A stretch of 64,000 bases of DNA, taken from positions 248,001 through 312,000 of the forward strand of contig JAMPIV010022935.1 of NCBI GenBank assembly GCA_024509875.1. Reading direction: 5' to 3'. A model generated the notes under the pieces. It was not told the DNA's origin, did not search any database, and worked only from the letters and a program-made list of their open reading frames with translations. This stretch comes from Oreohelix idahoensis. Its lineage: Eukaryota > Mollusca > Gastropoda > Stylommatophora > Oreohelicidae. The position numbers were made by a program, and so were the translations under genes. Within the stretch, counting starts at the first letter, position 1; each line of letters opens with the position of its first letter. Below are positions 19,686-31,842 of the stretch, in pieces.

Positions 19686-22418
19686 AACAATCACAGAAAC
19701 TGGTCCAAAACAAAAGAAACAACACAGAACAGAAATTGTCAAGTGGGCCCATCCAGTAAAATACAATATGAAGAAATGTTGCATGATGGAACTAAAATAC
19801 ATCCGGACCCCAGTTCCTGCATCATGTCTATACAGGGCCAACAATATAGGGCACTGATAGATACAGGAGCATCCATCAGCCTTATTAGGTTCCAGCTGTT
19901 CAAGAGGATCCAACACTTAGTACGATTTCAACCGTCCAAAACACACCTAGCTTCAGTTACGGGACAAAGACTAAATTCAGTTGGGACAGCATGGCTAAAA
20001 TTTTCCTTAGGCGAAACAAATTTTGAACACCCATTTGTCATTACTAAAGGAATGTCTAGAAATCTTATCCTAGGGAGAGATTTTTTTAACAAACACAAAG
20101 TTCGAATATACTATGACCTCCACAAAATCAAAGTCAACAATACGTACATAGATCTCCAGGACGATATCCACATAGCGTCTTTAGTAAGGATTACAGCTCC
20201 CATAACGGTGGCTCCAAACTCCCTGGTCATAGCAAAAGGCAGAGTAAAAAATTCTGAGTACATAACACCAGGGCAATCAATTCAAGTACACCCCCTAGCA
20301 GAAGAAAGCATTATTGATGACCCATTGTTGCAAATTACAGAGGGAATCGCTGAAGTCTCGAAGTCCAGAGATTTCCCCATCATGATATTGAATATGTCAG
20401 GAAAAACTACCACTATAAAAAGAGGCACAGTTGTAGCGCAAGTGGATACGTCAACAATAAGACAAACCAAAACCAATAGAGACCATCCACAAATTGTCTC
20501 AACCACTCCCACTGGACATAATGCACGAAATCGCAGTACAAATAACCATAGTACACGGAAAGTAAACAGTTATAAGGCTTATGCAGAAAAAGGCAGTAAC
20601 ATCAGTCACAGTCATGTTACACCACAGCATACCCTACCCAGATGGCAGAAACGAACCAGTCCATACATAAGAAGAGAAAGGCCACAGTATGAAAATGACT
20701 ATAATTACTCATTCTTGCGCCCCAGCACACCAAGAGAAAAGATGAAGTGCTGTATATCACAGAGTAACAGAGAAACAGAAATTGTCTTGCCAGGAGGATA
20801 TCCAAAGCGACAAGACAGTGATACATGCCCCATGGAGTATCAATATAACTCAAAAACAGGTGGATATGATAAAGTCCCAAAACCAATTGAAATTTCCGAA
20901 GAAAAGGAAGAACTCTTATATGACTATACCACAGGAGGATACTATAGCAGCAAAGTTGGAAACAGAAAGAATGAAAAATTTTCGCCCAGGGAAAGAAGAC
21001 AGCCCTATAGCACAAACAGAAGAAATACAGTAACGTACGCGGATAAGCGCAGTTACGACAGAAATAATCAGAAAAAATGGCACAACAACGACTACCCCAG
21101 AAATATAATAAGAAATGAATATACAGTAAATGCAGTGACAAATGGAAATGCACACAGTACATGGCAGAGGAGACAGTACCAAGCACAGCCCAATGAACGG
21201 CAAAGAACTACGCAAAAGAAAGCCACATACCAGGAGCAGAGATTTTCACAAGATGCAAGAAAAATGTCCCAAAAATATGGGAATGAAACGGAGGCATCAA
21301 GACAGACCAGAGATATCATAGCAGATCATAAATACAGAGAGAGAATAGCTCAGTTACTTGCAACCCTGAATGCCACAGAAGATAATAAGCAACGTTTGAA
21401 AACGTTTGTAGAAAAGCACCAAGATGTATTCGCACTCAATGACATGGAATTAGGCAGAACTAACACTGTCACAATGGACATTCAAACAACCACAGAGGAG
21501 CCAATACATATGAAACCCTATCATACGCCCTTGAAAAATAGAGAACTCGTGGAAAGGTCTATAAATGAAATGCTACAGGCAGGAATCATCGAAAGATCCC
21601 GTTCCCAATGGTCCTCACCCATAGTGATCGTAACAAAGAAAGACGGCTCCAGTCGCTTTTGCTGCGACTACCGTGCCCTTAACAAAATCACAAAAGTCAT
21701 TTCCTACCCCCTCCCCAGGATAGACGATCTACTTGCGACGTTAGGAAAGTCTACATACTTTACCACACTTGATGCAAGGTCAGGCTTTTGGTGCATCCCC
21801 ATGACACCTGAGGCAAAACAGAAATCCACATTCTGTTCACATATGGGAAGTTTTTTTTGGAATGTTATGCCATTTGGTCTAAAAGGATCTCCAGCAACAT
21901 ATATGTCACTCATGGATGAAGTGTTAAAGGGTCTACATCCATTTGCCCTGGCATACATAGACGATATCCTGATACATACCGCAGGCACGATGGAAGACCA
22001 CCTCCGCAAGGTTGAAACAGTGTTTGATAGACTCAGGCATCACCAAATAAAGTTAAAACTGTCGAAGTGTGAGTTTCTAAAGACAGAAACAAAATATTTA
22101 GGCTTTGTCATCAATAGACATGGCGTCAGACCTGATGAAGATAAAGTCAAAGCCATAAGAGAAATGCCTAGCCCCAAGACGGTGAGACAAACACGCTCAT
22201 TTATTTGTACAATAGGGTACTATAGATGCCACAACATCAATTTCTCCAGAGCAGCAGAGCCTTTGATAGCCCTTACCCGCAAGTATGCACGCTTCAAATG
22301 GACAGAAGACTGCCAGAGATCCTTTGAGTATCTAAAAAAATGCCCTAACCACCATCCCACTGCTTGGACATCCAGATATTTCTCAGCCCATGATACTATA
22401 CGCCGATGCCTCAGATAA
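19641..22418 (+). pseudogene. pol: Pol part 1: protease, linker, reverse transcriptase
   Basis: Read by -1 shift from gag; residue numbers here count from the ATG at 19743. An aspartic protease with active site LIDTGASISLI (D40-T41-G42) and ILGRDFF is followed by a ~330-residue Asn/Arg/Tyr/Lys-rich linker (about 230-560) that is not part of standard gypsy Pol. RT follows: SSPIVIVTKKDGSSRFCCDY, LDARSGFW (D677) and the catalytic YIDDI (738-742), then the RT connection. The frame is broken by a 1-bp insertion near 22339 (aaaaaaatgcc), after which the RNase H continues in the next frame. Apart from this, the catalytic residues are intact. Confidence 0.88.
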
Positions 22419-23067
22419 CGCAATTGGTGCTTGTTTGGTCCAACCTGTACTAGAAGATGAAACACCCATCCTACCAAACATTCCAAATGAGAAACCCATT
22501 GCATTCCTATCCCACGCATTGTCAAAGTCACAAAAACGGTGGACCACCACTGAGAAAGAAGCATATGCTATTCACTATGCAGTACAAAAGTTTGACTTTT
22601 ACGTCAGAGGAACTAAACTCATTATAAGAACTGATCATCAACCTTTGGTTAACTGGCTCACCAAAACACAAGAACAGCCAAAGAAGTTACAGACATGGGC
22701 AATGAATTTACAGTCCTACGACACCACTATCGAACATATCCCAGGCGAAATGAACACCTGTGCAGACCTCTTATCCAGGATTAAATATGATGATGAAACT
22801 GAAGTGAAAACAAATAGAGTCAAAAATGATGGCACATCCTCAGAGATTGACGATAATGCTAAAGAAATTAATGAAATTACTTCATCAAGTCGAAGAAGTA
22901 CCTCAGATTCCGCCACTCAAGTAGAAGAAGAAAGCCAAGAGATGTTTGACATGAGAGTAGAACAAGCGAAAGATGCAGAAATTGTCAAGCTGCTCACATA
23001 CGTGAAAGAAAACCCAACAAAAAGTAAAGATTTTACAGTACACCCAACGGATGGAATTCTATACTAA
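22340..23067 (+). pseudogene. pol: Pol part 2: RNase H
   Basis: The coding frame after the break at about 22339 runs to 23067. It shows RNase H motifs ILYADASDNAIGACL, FLSHALSKSQKRWTTTEKEA and RTDHQPLVNWL, then an acidic/Ser linker before the integrase. A second 1-bp shift near 23060 (at GILY) moves the frame into the integrase. RNase H degrades the RNA strand during reverse transcription. Confidence 0.88.
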
Positions 23068-24022
23068 TCAGAAACAAGAAGGGACACTAAGAAAAGTCAT
23101 TCCAGCACATCTAGTCCCAGAAGTATTGCTACAGTTTCATGATAACAACGGGCACATGGGAAGAGACAAAACAATTGATGTCATAAAGAAAAGGTATTAT
23201 TGGCAAACTTTCTACAAGGACATTACAGAATATGTAGCCACCTGTAGAACATGTAAATTGAGAAACATGAAGCCACATTTAATTCCCCTTCAAGAAATGC
23301 AACCTTCCCATTACCCCATGCAAACAGTGAGCATTGACTTATCAGGTCCTTACCCACTCACCCAATCAGGCAACAAATACCTCCTGCACATAGTTGACCA
23401 ATACTCTGTTTGGCCAGAAAGTTACCCACTCAGTGATGCCACATCGCAGTCCATCACGCACATTTTTTTACAAGAATTCATTCCCAGGCATGGCTGTCCA
23501 AAACGAATCATTTCAGACAACGGTAAACAGTTTATAGGTAACCCATTTAAAGCCACCTTACACCAGCTGAATATTGAGCATACTACAACCACTTATTATT
23601 GCCCAAATGCAAATGGCAGAAATGAACGCATGCACGCCACCCTACATGATATTATTAGCAAATATATCAAGGGCAACCACCAATACTGGGACCTATACAT
23701 TAACCAAGCTCTTGAAGCCATCCGAGTAAACGTGAACGATACCACAGGAATGTCACCCTTTCTCGTGCTATACGGAAGAGAACCAAACTTTCCGTTAGAC
23801 AATCTACTTCGCCCACAAAGAAAATACATGGGAGAAGACCCCATCGAAATAATCCTTCAAGAAAAGTATAAAGCTCACCAGATTGCACAACGAAATACGC
23901 AGAAGGCATTTCACAAGAAACAGAAACAACATGATAAATCAGCCAAGCTACCAACATACAAAATAGGAGACAGAGTATACTACAAGAAACATGTACGCAG
24001 TTCAAAATTCGATGACCGATAG
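23051..24022 (+). pseudogene. pol: Pol part 3: integrase
   Basis: The zinc-binding HHCC motif is intact (H30-X4-H35-X29-C65-X2-C68, numbering from 23051). The catalytic core is the canonical D,D(35)E: D96 (SIDLSGPYP), D156 (IISDNGKQF), E192 (NGRNERMHATL). The frame is closed by a TAG at 24020-24022. Sense coding clearly continues in the same frame (DGYKIMKQTTPVNFII), so this is a nonsense mutation within the integrase C-terminal domain. Integrase inserts the cDNA into the genome. Confidence 0.9.
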
Positions 24023-25312
24023 TTAGATGGCTACAAAATCATGAAACAAACTACGCCTGTAAACTTCATTATTTGGAATGAAGAGAAACAACACCAAACA
24101 AAAGCTCACGTAAAACAAATAAAAATTGATAATCACCGGCCCATTCCGCCTCTGACGACAAATACAAGACCAGTCAGAAAAGCCACCCTAAATTATAATC
24201 CATCCAGCACAGATTCGTCTGACATATCAGAGTCAGAGACGACAGACTCTGAATTTTACCAAGACGACCACATACCCAGACCACCCACAGATGAAATACA
24301 TCGAGCAAGACAACAACGAGACTCGTCCGAAAGCGAAGAAGATATTCCACCACTTGAATTGCGTAATCGACTCCAGGACAGAGACCTGCGCATTAGAAAT
24401 GAAGAAATAATGCCTCAGACGTCACACGATGACAACAACCAAGCACCTTATATCCACACTCAAACTTACTCCCGCAGTGATAAATCGTCAGCTGATACCT
24501 ATCACACCCCCAGTTCAGGCAGTTCTAGTTTTAACACTAGTGAAAACCAAACACTGCTATACCACAAGAACAAGATTGCTCGTTCAAAACAATCAGATCC
24601 TGAAGAAACTATACCCAAGCAGATTGTTGAACCATATACCAGCGATCTTTATGGAGACGAAACAGAACAAGACAGCATAGATTTGTCAGACCCCAACGAA
24701 CATAATGACAGAAAAATGGTAGAATTATACCAACAAGAAACAGACATTGATACAGCTAGTTCCATTGAAACCAGTGATGCGGATAGTACATTATTTGTAC
24801 CAGTCAGCTCCAGCGTCAAACGCGCCTATAAAACAGAATCTGATGACTCAATCCCTAGCAACAAAATTCCGCGTATACAGCACAACTATATCAGACGAAA
24901 GATTCTGAAGAAACGCAATCATGTTCCAAAACCAAGCCGAGAAGTGTTAGCCTCATCTCAACTAGTCAAAAACAACAGTGTGCAAATTACTGTGCCCATT
25001 GTAACCGGTGCTAACGTTCAGCACAACCAGGTCAGAAGAAAAATCATGGCGAAACATATACCTGCCTCAAAACCAACAGATGTTCCAGCCATACAAACCC
25101 CTACCACAGTGAAACCATCACCGCAATCAAAAGATGTTAAGCCATCACCGCATTCGTCAATGTCCTCAGTGTCCCAACAATCAGCAAATGCAGTGTCGTC
25201 GCCTATCACACCCGTCACCACTGCCACTCAGTATGATGCTCGCCTAAGCAGTCGGGACATTGCAAGGTTAGAGATGGCAGAGAAACTGAAGGAACTACTA
25301 AAACTTTGCTGA
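24023..25312 (+). pseudogene. Pol part 4: integrase end plus Ser/Thr-rich tail
   Basis: After the TAG this frame is open for about 423 codons from 24041. The first ~45 residues finish the integrase (DGYKIMKQTTPVNFIIWNEE, AHVKQIKI). The remaining ~380 are low-complexity, rich in Ser, Thr, Asp and Pro (SSTDSSDISESETTDSEF), with two similar basic patches (HNYIRRKILKKR, HNQVRRKIMAKH), and end in a short helix (RLEMAEKLKELLKLC). There is no chromodomain, membrane segment or envelope feature. The function is unknown; it may be a disordered targeting or assembly tail. Confidence 0.75.
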
Positions 25313-27743
25313 GACACGCCCCTCAAGTCTTCATTGTACATGCCATCCCATGTACCGTCACCGCGAATGTGCACTTAATTTTTAACAATGTACTAACTCT
25401 CCCCATGTACTCTATTTTCAGTCTTGGACAGTTCAAATGACTTGCTTACAGACTAAGATGTCAAAGCCTCACTGAGAAAGTTATTTTTTTCCAGCCTTAG
25501 AATAATGATGCCCAGAAAGAAATCAAGACCAGCCCACGGAGGATTCTAGTTAGACATTTTATTTGGATTATTGAAATAAAGATGACACAGATGATACAAT
25601 GTTCTTTGTTTACAGACACCCTTATTAGTCAGACAGTTTTTGATATTCAGAATGTTACACAACTTTACCTATAACACATGTGTCATACTATTCTGTTGTA
25701 ACATTGATCTCTACTTTTGAAACGAATCATATTCCATGTTTCATTCACCAGACTTCTTGTCCTTGCAGATCCAGAGTCCTGTATTTTCATGCAGACACTG
25801 TACACCAGTAGTTTTGTTTTCTTACCCCATACTAATATTTCTTTGATCTATATTATGCTGAACTCCTTTATATCTATCACCTTGATCAATCATACTGTTC
25901 ATACTATGACATCTCTCAACAGCATATAATTCATACCCAAAACTAGTATTGTAGGTTATGCTATTTTTCTCCACAGGATTATTTCAAATGTACATTATTA
26001 TTTTAGACCCAGATGTATATTAGTACTGTCAAAAATTTTACTGCCTATCACAAATACCCCAATGACATTTGCGCATGCTGAATTTCTGCAAATGAAGAAT
26101 CCCTTGAGAGCATTAGTATATGCTAACCCCAGATTGAACAAATTGCACCTATTTGTTGATGATGCCTTTGCCCATGTTAAAGAAATAGCATTTGCACATG
26201 CTGACCTAGCAAATGAAATACCCCATTACCGCATGATAACCACTAATGACACATGAGATGAAGAAGCAACAGGTTATGTATGATGAAGATGACATTTTAT
26301 ATTAAGGTGAAACTTTATGTTGTCACAGCTGAAATTTTGTTGAAATGTTGATACACAAAATCCCTCACATTAACATTGGAGGAGGAATAATCTTAGTCTT
26401 TCGTGGTTACGAGATAAGACAAGGATATAATAGAATATTTGATGAATACCATGGAACAAATCAGAGCAGATGATTGTTGCACATATGAGGACCATATTTG
26501 AAGTCATTATTGAAGGATTATCAGTAGACAAGAGACATAAATGAATTATGATAATCCCATGGAACCACAGGTACTAAGGACACAAAATGGAGATTAAATA
26601 ATGAAAAAAAAAAATAATGACTGAATAATTGCTACACCCAGAGGTAAAGGAAATAGAGATACATCTGCATTTTTGGAGAAGATATCTTTTTTTTTTTTTG
26701 ATTTTTGCTCATTGCCTTTGTAATATGAACATTGTTGTATAACAAATGACTATTCCTTATCACGAATTACAGAATGTTGTAAGATAGTTAGAATAAATTG
26801 ACAATGTACTATACTCATAACATACCCAGAATTACAGGAGAGAAAATAAATAAATGGTTGATGAAATTGGACATACTGAGATTTGCTCACCCCGAGGATA
26901 TTGGATAAGAAAATAACGTTATCCCAAGGACAGACATGTCACAGATATAGTACATGGACAATTAATAAGGATATATTTCCAGTACAGAATAAGAGGAATA
27001 GGAAGGATCCACATTTTAAAATATTGGAGCACCATGAGCGATGAATTGGACTTATAAAGGAAATGGAAATGGTACACTGTATGCAAGGATAACCAGAAAT
27101 AATATGGTTAAATAGTAGTCAGAGTGCAAGGAACTTTGTCTTATAAGAATATTGTAGATTCCTCACGATCAATTGAATATTTTTTCTTCCTTTCTATGTC
27201 ACATTTTTTGAGTGATGACCCCAAAATTTTTTTTCATCTCATATTGTCAAAAGTTCTTACATCTCAGTTAAATGTTTCCATAAATAATTGTTTGATGTGT
27301 TTTGCATAAATGTATTGCTAGATAAGGTACATAGGGAGTTACTAAGGATGAATTCTCAAGATAACAGGAGGACTAGAATAGATACAATGATATTGGTACA
27401 CCATAAATGATACATTGGTGTTATGAAAAAAAAAAAAAAAAAGGAGACAAATATAAATTGTATACAAGGATGCCTCGAGAGTGACAACATGGATACATAT
27501 TGTCAAAAGTATAAGCAGTTGTCTTAAAAGAGAAAATAAAGTAATACGGAACCCAATGTAGAAAATTCATGATGATTTGGAAACTATATTTTTCTTTTCC
27601 CTTATATTTCATAAAATGATAGTAACACATTCGTCTGTTGGTTGCTGAATAATTTGATGTTTGAAAATTGATGTATGGTAAGTCAAAGAAGATCGTTGAA
27701 GAATAAATATATATATAAAATAATATTTCTAGGGAAGAGTTCA

Positions 27744-27779
<36 letters not shown>

Positions 27780-28835
27780 TGTATTGACAGAAAAGAAGGA
27801 ATGATTAGAAATAACTGACTAATGGACAGGATCACCACCAGACGTACGGATATTAGAGACAAACATCACATATTTTGAAAAAAAAAAAAAAATGTAATAT
27901 AGAACATTTTCTACAGTGACGGACTTAGAACGAGTTTATACACTTACCATTTGGAAAATGTCTATAACAAGGAAACATACAAATAAATAAATAAGGATAA
28001 GCCATGAGGTTTTAATGCTTTTATTGTGAAAAATGATTACTTATAAAAATGATGCTGGTTGTATTATCGTATGATAAATATGCATATTATGTTTAGAGAT
28101 GTTTTCTACATGTAATAATGAGCAAGTGGCTCATTCACTAGAAAATAAAAAAAAAGATTTTTTTAGTACTTGCAGGCTTTTAATATGGAGCAAATAACAG
28201 TACAGAAAAGAGATAACACCCCCACCACAACCCCCACCACATCCAAGAGAATGTAATCAACTATATTTTTGAATGAAATGTAATAGATTATGATAATCCA
28301 GCCAAGTTCTGCAAATAAGATAGTTTATTGTTCATTCCCCAGTGTTGCCACTCGTCACATTTTTTTAGTGATGACCTTATGAGTGTTTTGCAGATTTTGT
28401 TAGGCAGTGTTGCCAATTTGTAAATTTGGTGAAAAATATTATGATGTGATGAATAAGTTACACTTTTTGAAGTTGATGTCCACTACTAGTTTTTTTTTAC
28501 ATAGCAGACGACCTCATATAGACATAGGACCCCAGTATAGGAATTAAATTAAATTTTTTTTTGGAAATATTTTTGGACTTAGAAAAATTTTTGAACTTTA
28601 AATTTTTCTGAAAATTTTTTTGAACTTAGAAATTTTTGGGGATGGATTTTTGTTATTGATAGTACTCAAATGTCTCCCTACGGGATACATTTGCAGGGCC
28701 CCGGGATCTGTATGTAACCGCGTATACCGTAAGTTTTCAGATACAGGCTATATTAACATATAAAATAAATTTTTATAGAAACAGAAGATTAAAAAAGTCT
28801 TGGCGCAGATGTTTAATTAAACCAGGTTAGCTTCG
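25313..28835 (+). other. non-coding internal region of the gypsy element
   Basis: About 3.5 kb with no credible coding frame (the longest, at 26062 and 27421, are short and compositionally random). It is AT-rich with A runs (27425-27442, 27745-27776, 27879-27892) and T-rich pieces at 28480-28640. The polypurine tract must lie near its end but I cannot pick it out. It may be host or foreign DNA inserted in the element, or a relic third ORF. Confidence 0.55.
27745..27776 (+). repeat. poly-A tract, 32 bp
   Basis: Uninterrupted A run inside the gypsy internal region. It could be the tail of an unrecognised retroposed insertion. Confidence 0.85.
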
Positions 28836-29848
28836 AAAAGCCACGCATTATTTTAGGCTAAGCTTCGCTTCGTAACGCCAAGCATTGGTCACGTGATTTC
28901 CCACCAATGGTGAAGCTCAGTCCTTTTTTTTTTGCTTCCCCCGGAATGAACGAGAGATGAAGCCATTTTTTTAGTCAGTAATGAATTTAGAGCGGTGGAG
29001 ACAAGACGTAATTCTCTTTGCTCAGTGATATTCTATAGAGGAGATTGACTTCACACAATTAAAGCAACTGTGTAATTTCGAAACGTAGAATAATTTGTTT
29101 GTGAATTCATGAAAACTGTAAGTAGTGCTAAGAATTGCATGCAATAACTGTTAGAGCCCACAGTCATAACTGAAACGGAGCTACGCTCGAAAACTGGGTA
29201 AAGAATTGTAAACCCAGGCATATATCTGAACCTTTTACCAAGAATGAAGGTCCTTAAGCTGAGAGAAAGTCAAACTAAGGAATACTAATGAATAAGAGAA
29301 AGTTTGGCTCTTCATTGAAATGAAGAGATAAGAAAAACGTGAAATCTAGACCACATTAACAAATAAACGAAGGAACACTAGAAGGATAGAGGAGCCACGC
29401 CATGTTTTAGCAACTTGAAAAGATTACGAGATGCAATAAGGAATATTGCATCATTAAAATAATGCATTGACTTTTTATGCTTGTTTATTAAATGTCAACA
29501 TGCTATTATGCAAATTTGGTGTGGTTACCATTTGACTTAACCCAGTTCTTGTTGGAAATTGAATAAACATTTGTTTCATTGAACACAAATGCTGTTGACG
29601 AATCATATGTTTGCAGTTAGACATCATACCAATTATTAAAGGATCATGCCAAAGCTAATCGTTGCAGGTGCAACACAAATAATAACCATATGCTCTAAAA
29701 ATAAAACATCATAGAGGATTGTCCCCGAACCTGGTAAATTCCTGTAAGTCTGTAGAGAGAAATCATCACCTCTAGCAGGCTAGCTAGTAATCAAAATCTA
29801 ATACTCTCGAGTTAAACAGCAACCCCCACTACCCTGCCCGGCCACACA
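28836..29848 (+). repeat. 3' LTR
   Basis: The more complete LTR copy. It contains 'gtgaagctcagtcc', 'gaatttagagcggt' and 'gaggagattgacttc' in the same order as the 5' LTR, plus a ~180-bp block (29109-29288) missing from it. The final 560 bp are almost identical to the 5' LTR. It ends ..cggccacaca at 29848. The 5' edge is approximate. Confidence 0.85.
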
Positions 29849-30336
29849 GAACTTGGTTGATCAACTATAATGCCTTGATGATAATTTAAATTTCCTGTAG
29901 GTCCTACAACTAATGTGATTTCATTTTCATTGGATGTTTGCAAAGTGGTCTCGTCAGTTCAAGAATGACAAAACATGTTCTCTGAACATTTGCAACAACT
30001 TTACTAACTATAAATGGCTTCGCAAATGAGCAATTCTGGCACTTTAAAAATGAGAGCATTAGTAATATAAATCTCCATATGCAGAAGCAGCTACAAAACC
30101 TTTGAACCACCTGGAATGCTGCCCCACAAGTTACTTTTAAAAACTGGAGCATTAAATTCTTCTGCGAAACTTGATCTGCCTAAATTTTGTAATGGAACCA
30201 GACTATGTATGAACGTTTTTCATGCTATTGGAAGATCATTCATAGTAATTATTGAAATATATCTTAATTATTTATATACTTGACGTATTTAAATCTTATA
30301 TATTACCTGATCTATTTTCTCTTTACAACGATAACA
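29849..30336. other. no gene seen
   Basis: AT-rich flank between the gypsy element and a LINE scrap. No coding or repeat signal was recognised. Confidence 0.5.
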
Positions 30337-30500
30337 TGAGATTAATCAAAGCTGAACCGGGAATACAAACTGCAGGTTACAATACAGATGACTTGCGCTA
30401 TGCTGATGACAGCATAAAACGTAAGACAGCGAAATACATTGTTAGAATTAGTAGTGAAAGAAGGTGCGAGAAAATTACTCAGCATGAAAAAAAGTAGTAG
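30337..30500 (+). mobile_element. small LINE reverse transcriptase scrap
   Basis: About 50 codons contain an LRYADDS-type RT box preceded by PGIQTAGYNTDD, as in RTE/BovB-type reverse transcriptases. Too short to assign, and it ends at a stop. Confidence 0.4.
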
Positions 30501-30949
30501 TGGTCATCTCCAAGTAAAGCATCTAAATGCAGAACAATGATAAATGGAACATACAAAAAAATACATTTTGTAATGCCATACATGCCACACCACGGAGATG
30601 AAAAACCTGTACAAAAAATCCAAAACCCTGTACAAAGACCCTCAAAACCTGTATAAAGACTGAAAAAAAAAAACATATCAAAAGAGTTAATTCATGTAAA
30701 AATGTTTTCAATTACAGTGGGCTGTATTATAAATGAGGCACGGGGACTTTGCTTATTTTAAAACCCAAACAATAAATGTCTGAGTTTATTTTACACTGTA
30801 AAAATAATGTGATGGTGTCATCATTTAGTCTATTTCTGTGCTTAATTATCACTAACAGACTGGGAAATCCTGTGTTCAATAGGACCTTATAAAAGAACTG
30901 AGACCCAGTAATAAGGGTAATGGGTTAGAAAACCTGTACAGAAATTATG

Positions 30950-31415
30950 TACAGGGTGTACACATCTGAAAACGCAAACACCTTGTACAGATTATGGGTA
31001 AACCATAGCACGTGGCACAAAGACAACAACCAAAAAGCTTCAGACTTTCATAAATGGGTGCTTGCGTAGAATAGAAGGATTAAAATGGTATGACAAGGTT
31101 ACCAACGTGGAACTGAGGACAAGAACTAGACAAGTGCCAGTGGAACAAGAGATGAGAAAAAGACGATGGCGATGGATTGGACACACACTGAGGAAACCTG
31201 TTGATAGCATTACAAGGCAGTCCTTGTTCTGGAACCCCCAGGGCAAGGGAGGCAGAGGTAGACCAAGAAGCACATGGAGAAGAGAGCTGGAAACAGAGGG
31301 GAAAATGATGAGGAGAACGTGGAAAGAACTTGAGATGATGGCACGTGACAGGAGGACTTGGCATGTGTTTGTTGAAGGCCTATGCTCCTTTGGGAGTGGA
31401 GAGTTATGAATAGCA
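30950..31415 (+). mobile_element. LINE-D 3' fragment
   Basis: The C-terminal coding end of LINE-D, open from 31062 to 31409: GLKWYDKVTNVELRTRTRQ, then RRWRWIGHTLRKP, GRGRPRSTWRRELE and WHVFVEGLC. Homologous pieces lie at 965-1063, 3255-3485 and 53690-54010. Upstream (30950-31060) the similarity continues in broken frames (TTTKKLQTFIN-like). Confidence 0.75.
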
Positions 31416-31525
31416 TTTGGCATGTATGTAATGCTTAGGCAAATTGATTACATCAAACGGACAACTAATCTCAGCTAAGTTCATATGATATATTGAGGAA
31501 TATGTTATGCAATAGATCATTGTCT

Positions 31526-31680
31526 TCTTCTTCTATGATCCTTAGCCGCCAACTGTCAAAGTAGTCAATGGCCATCATGCCTGGTAGCGTCTTGTAGGGC
31601 AGCAACAAACTGCTTCCAGTTTGCTCGGTTTGACATCCGATGTGGACATCCTTCGTGCAGTGCTTGCTTCTATACAGTAT
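31526..31680 (-). mobile_element. LINE-B 3' end fragment
   Basis: On the plus strand, cttcttcttctatgatcctt is followed by the complement of the family-B 3' end (agccgccaactgtcaaagtag..ggccatcatgcc). It parallels 32567-32690 and the plus-strand copy at 45770-45905. Confidence 0.75.
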
Positions 31681-31842
31681 CATTGGTTCAATGCAACACT
31701 TCAGAACCTTTGTTTGTGTTCAGTGACAATGACATTTTAAAAAATAATAAACGGACATTGTCACTGAACATTTTTAAAAAAAAGGGGGGGGGGGGGGGGG
31801 GGGTCTGAAGTGTTTCATTCAACCACCTTATACTGTATAGAA
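31668..31842. repeat. fold-back element with central hairpin and poly-G
   Basis: The outer arms are inverted repeats: cttctatacagta at 31667-31679 against tactgtatagaag near 31834-31846, and aacacttcagaac near 31696-31708 against gtctgaagtgtt near 31803-31814. The inner arms are perfect over 15 bp (tgttcagtgacaatg 31717-31731, cattgtcactgaaca 31756-31770). A 20-G run (31784-31803) interrupts the right arm only. It resembles a small MITE or fold-back transposon. Confidence 0.65.

Larger units (their letters stand above)
17780..29848 (+). mobile_element. Ty3/gypsy LTR retrotransposon, ~12 kb
   Basis: Two LTRs (ends at 18537 and 29848) enclose gag, then pol in the order protease, RT, RNase H, integrase. 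This domain order and the integrase after RNase H fit Ty3/gypsy. gag is open; pol has two frameshifts and one nonsense codon, so this copy is not autonomous. The last 560 bp of the two LTRs differ at only one position that I can see (tctagag at 18498 against tctcgag), which implies a recent insertion. About 3.5 kb of non-coding DNA separates pol from the 3' LTR. No envelope-like frame with signal peptide and membrane segment was seen. I could not define a target duplication because the 5' edge is eroded. Confidence 0.9.

Noticed and set aside
20617..21319. Minus-strand frames rich in Cys/Phe/Leu (e.g. 189 codons at 20617) resembling membrane proteins
   Set aside because: Shadows of the Arg/Asn/Tyr-rich pol linker. 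They have no independent support.
24041..25312. Reading this frame as an env-like third gene
   Set aside because: It is in frame with integrase across a single TAG, its first residues finish the integrase domain, and there is no signal peptide or membrane segment.
26062..26256. 64-codon frame in the gypsy internal region
   Set aside because: Short, low-information, no recognisable domain.
29109..29288. The block missing from the 5' LTR as a spliced intron (it begins gtaagtagtg)
   Set aside because: The 3' end of the missing block does not end in AG at a consistent junction, and other small deletions lie nearby.
17780..29848. BEL/Pao assignment for the LTR element
   Set aside because: The YIDDI RT box, single CCHC knuckle, D,D(35)E integrase and overall text fit Ty3/gypsy better.
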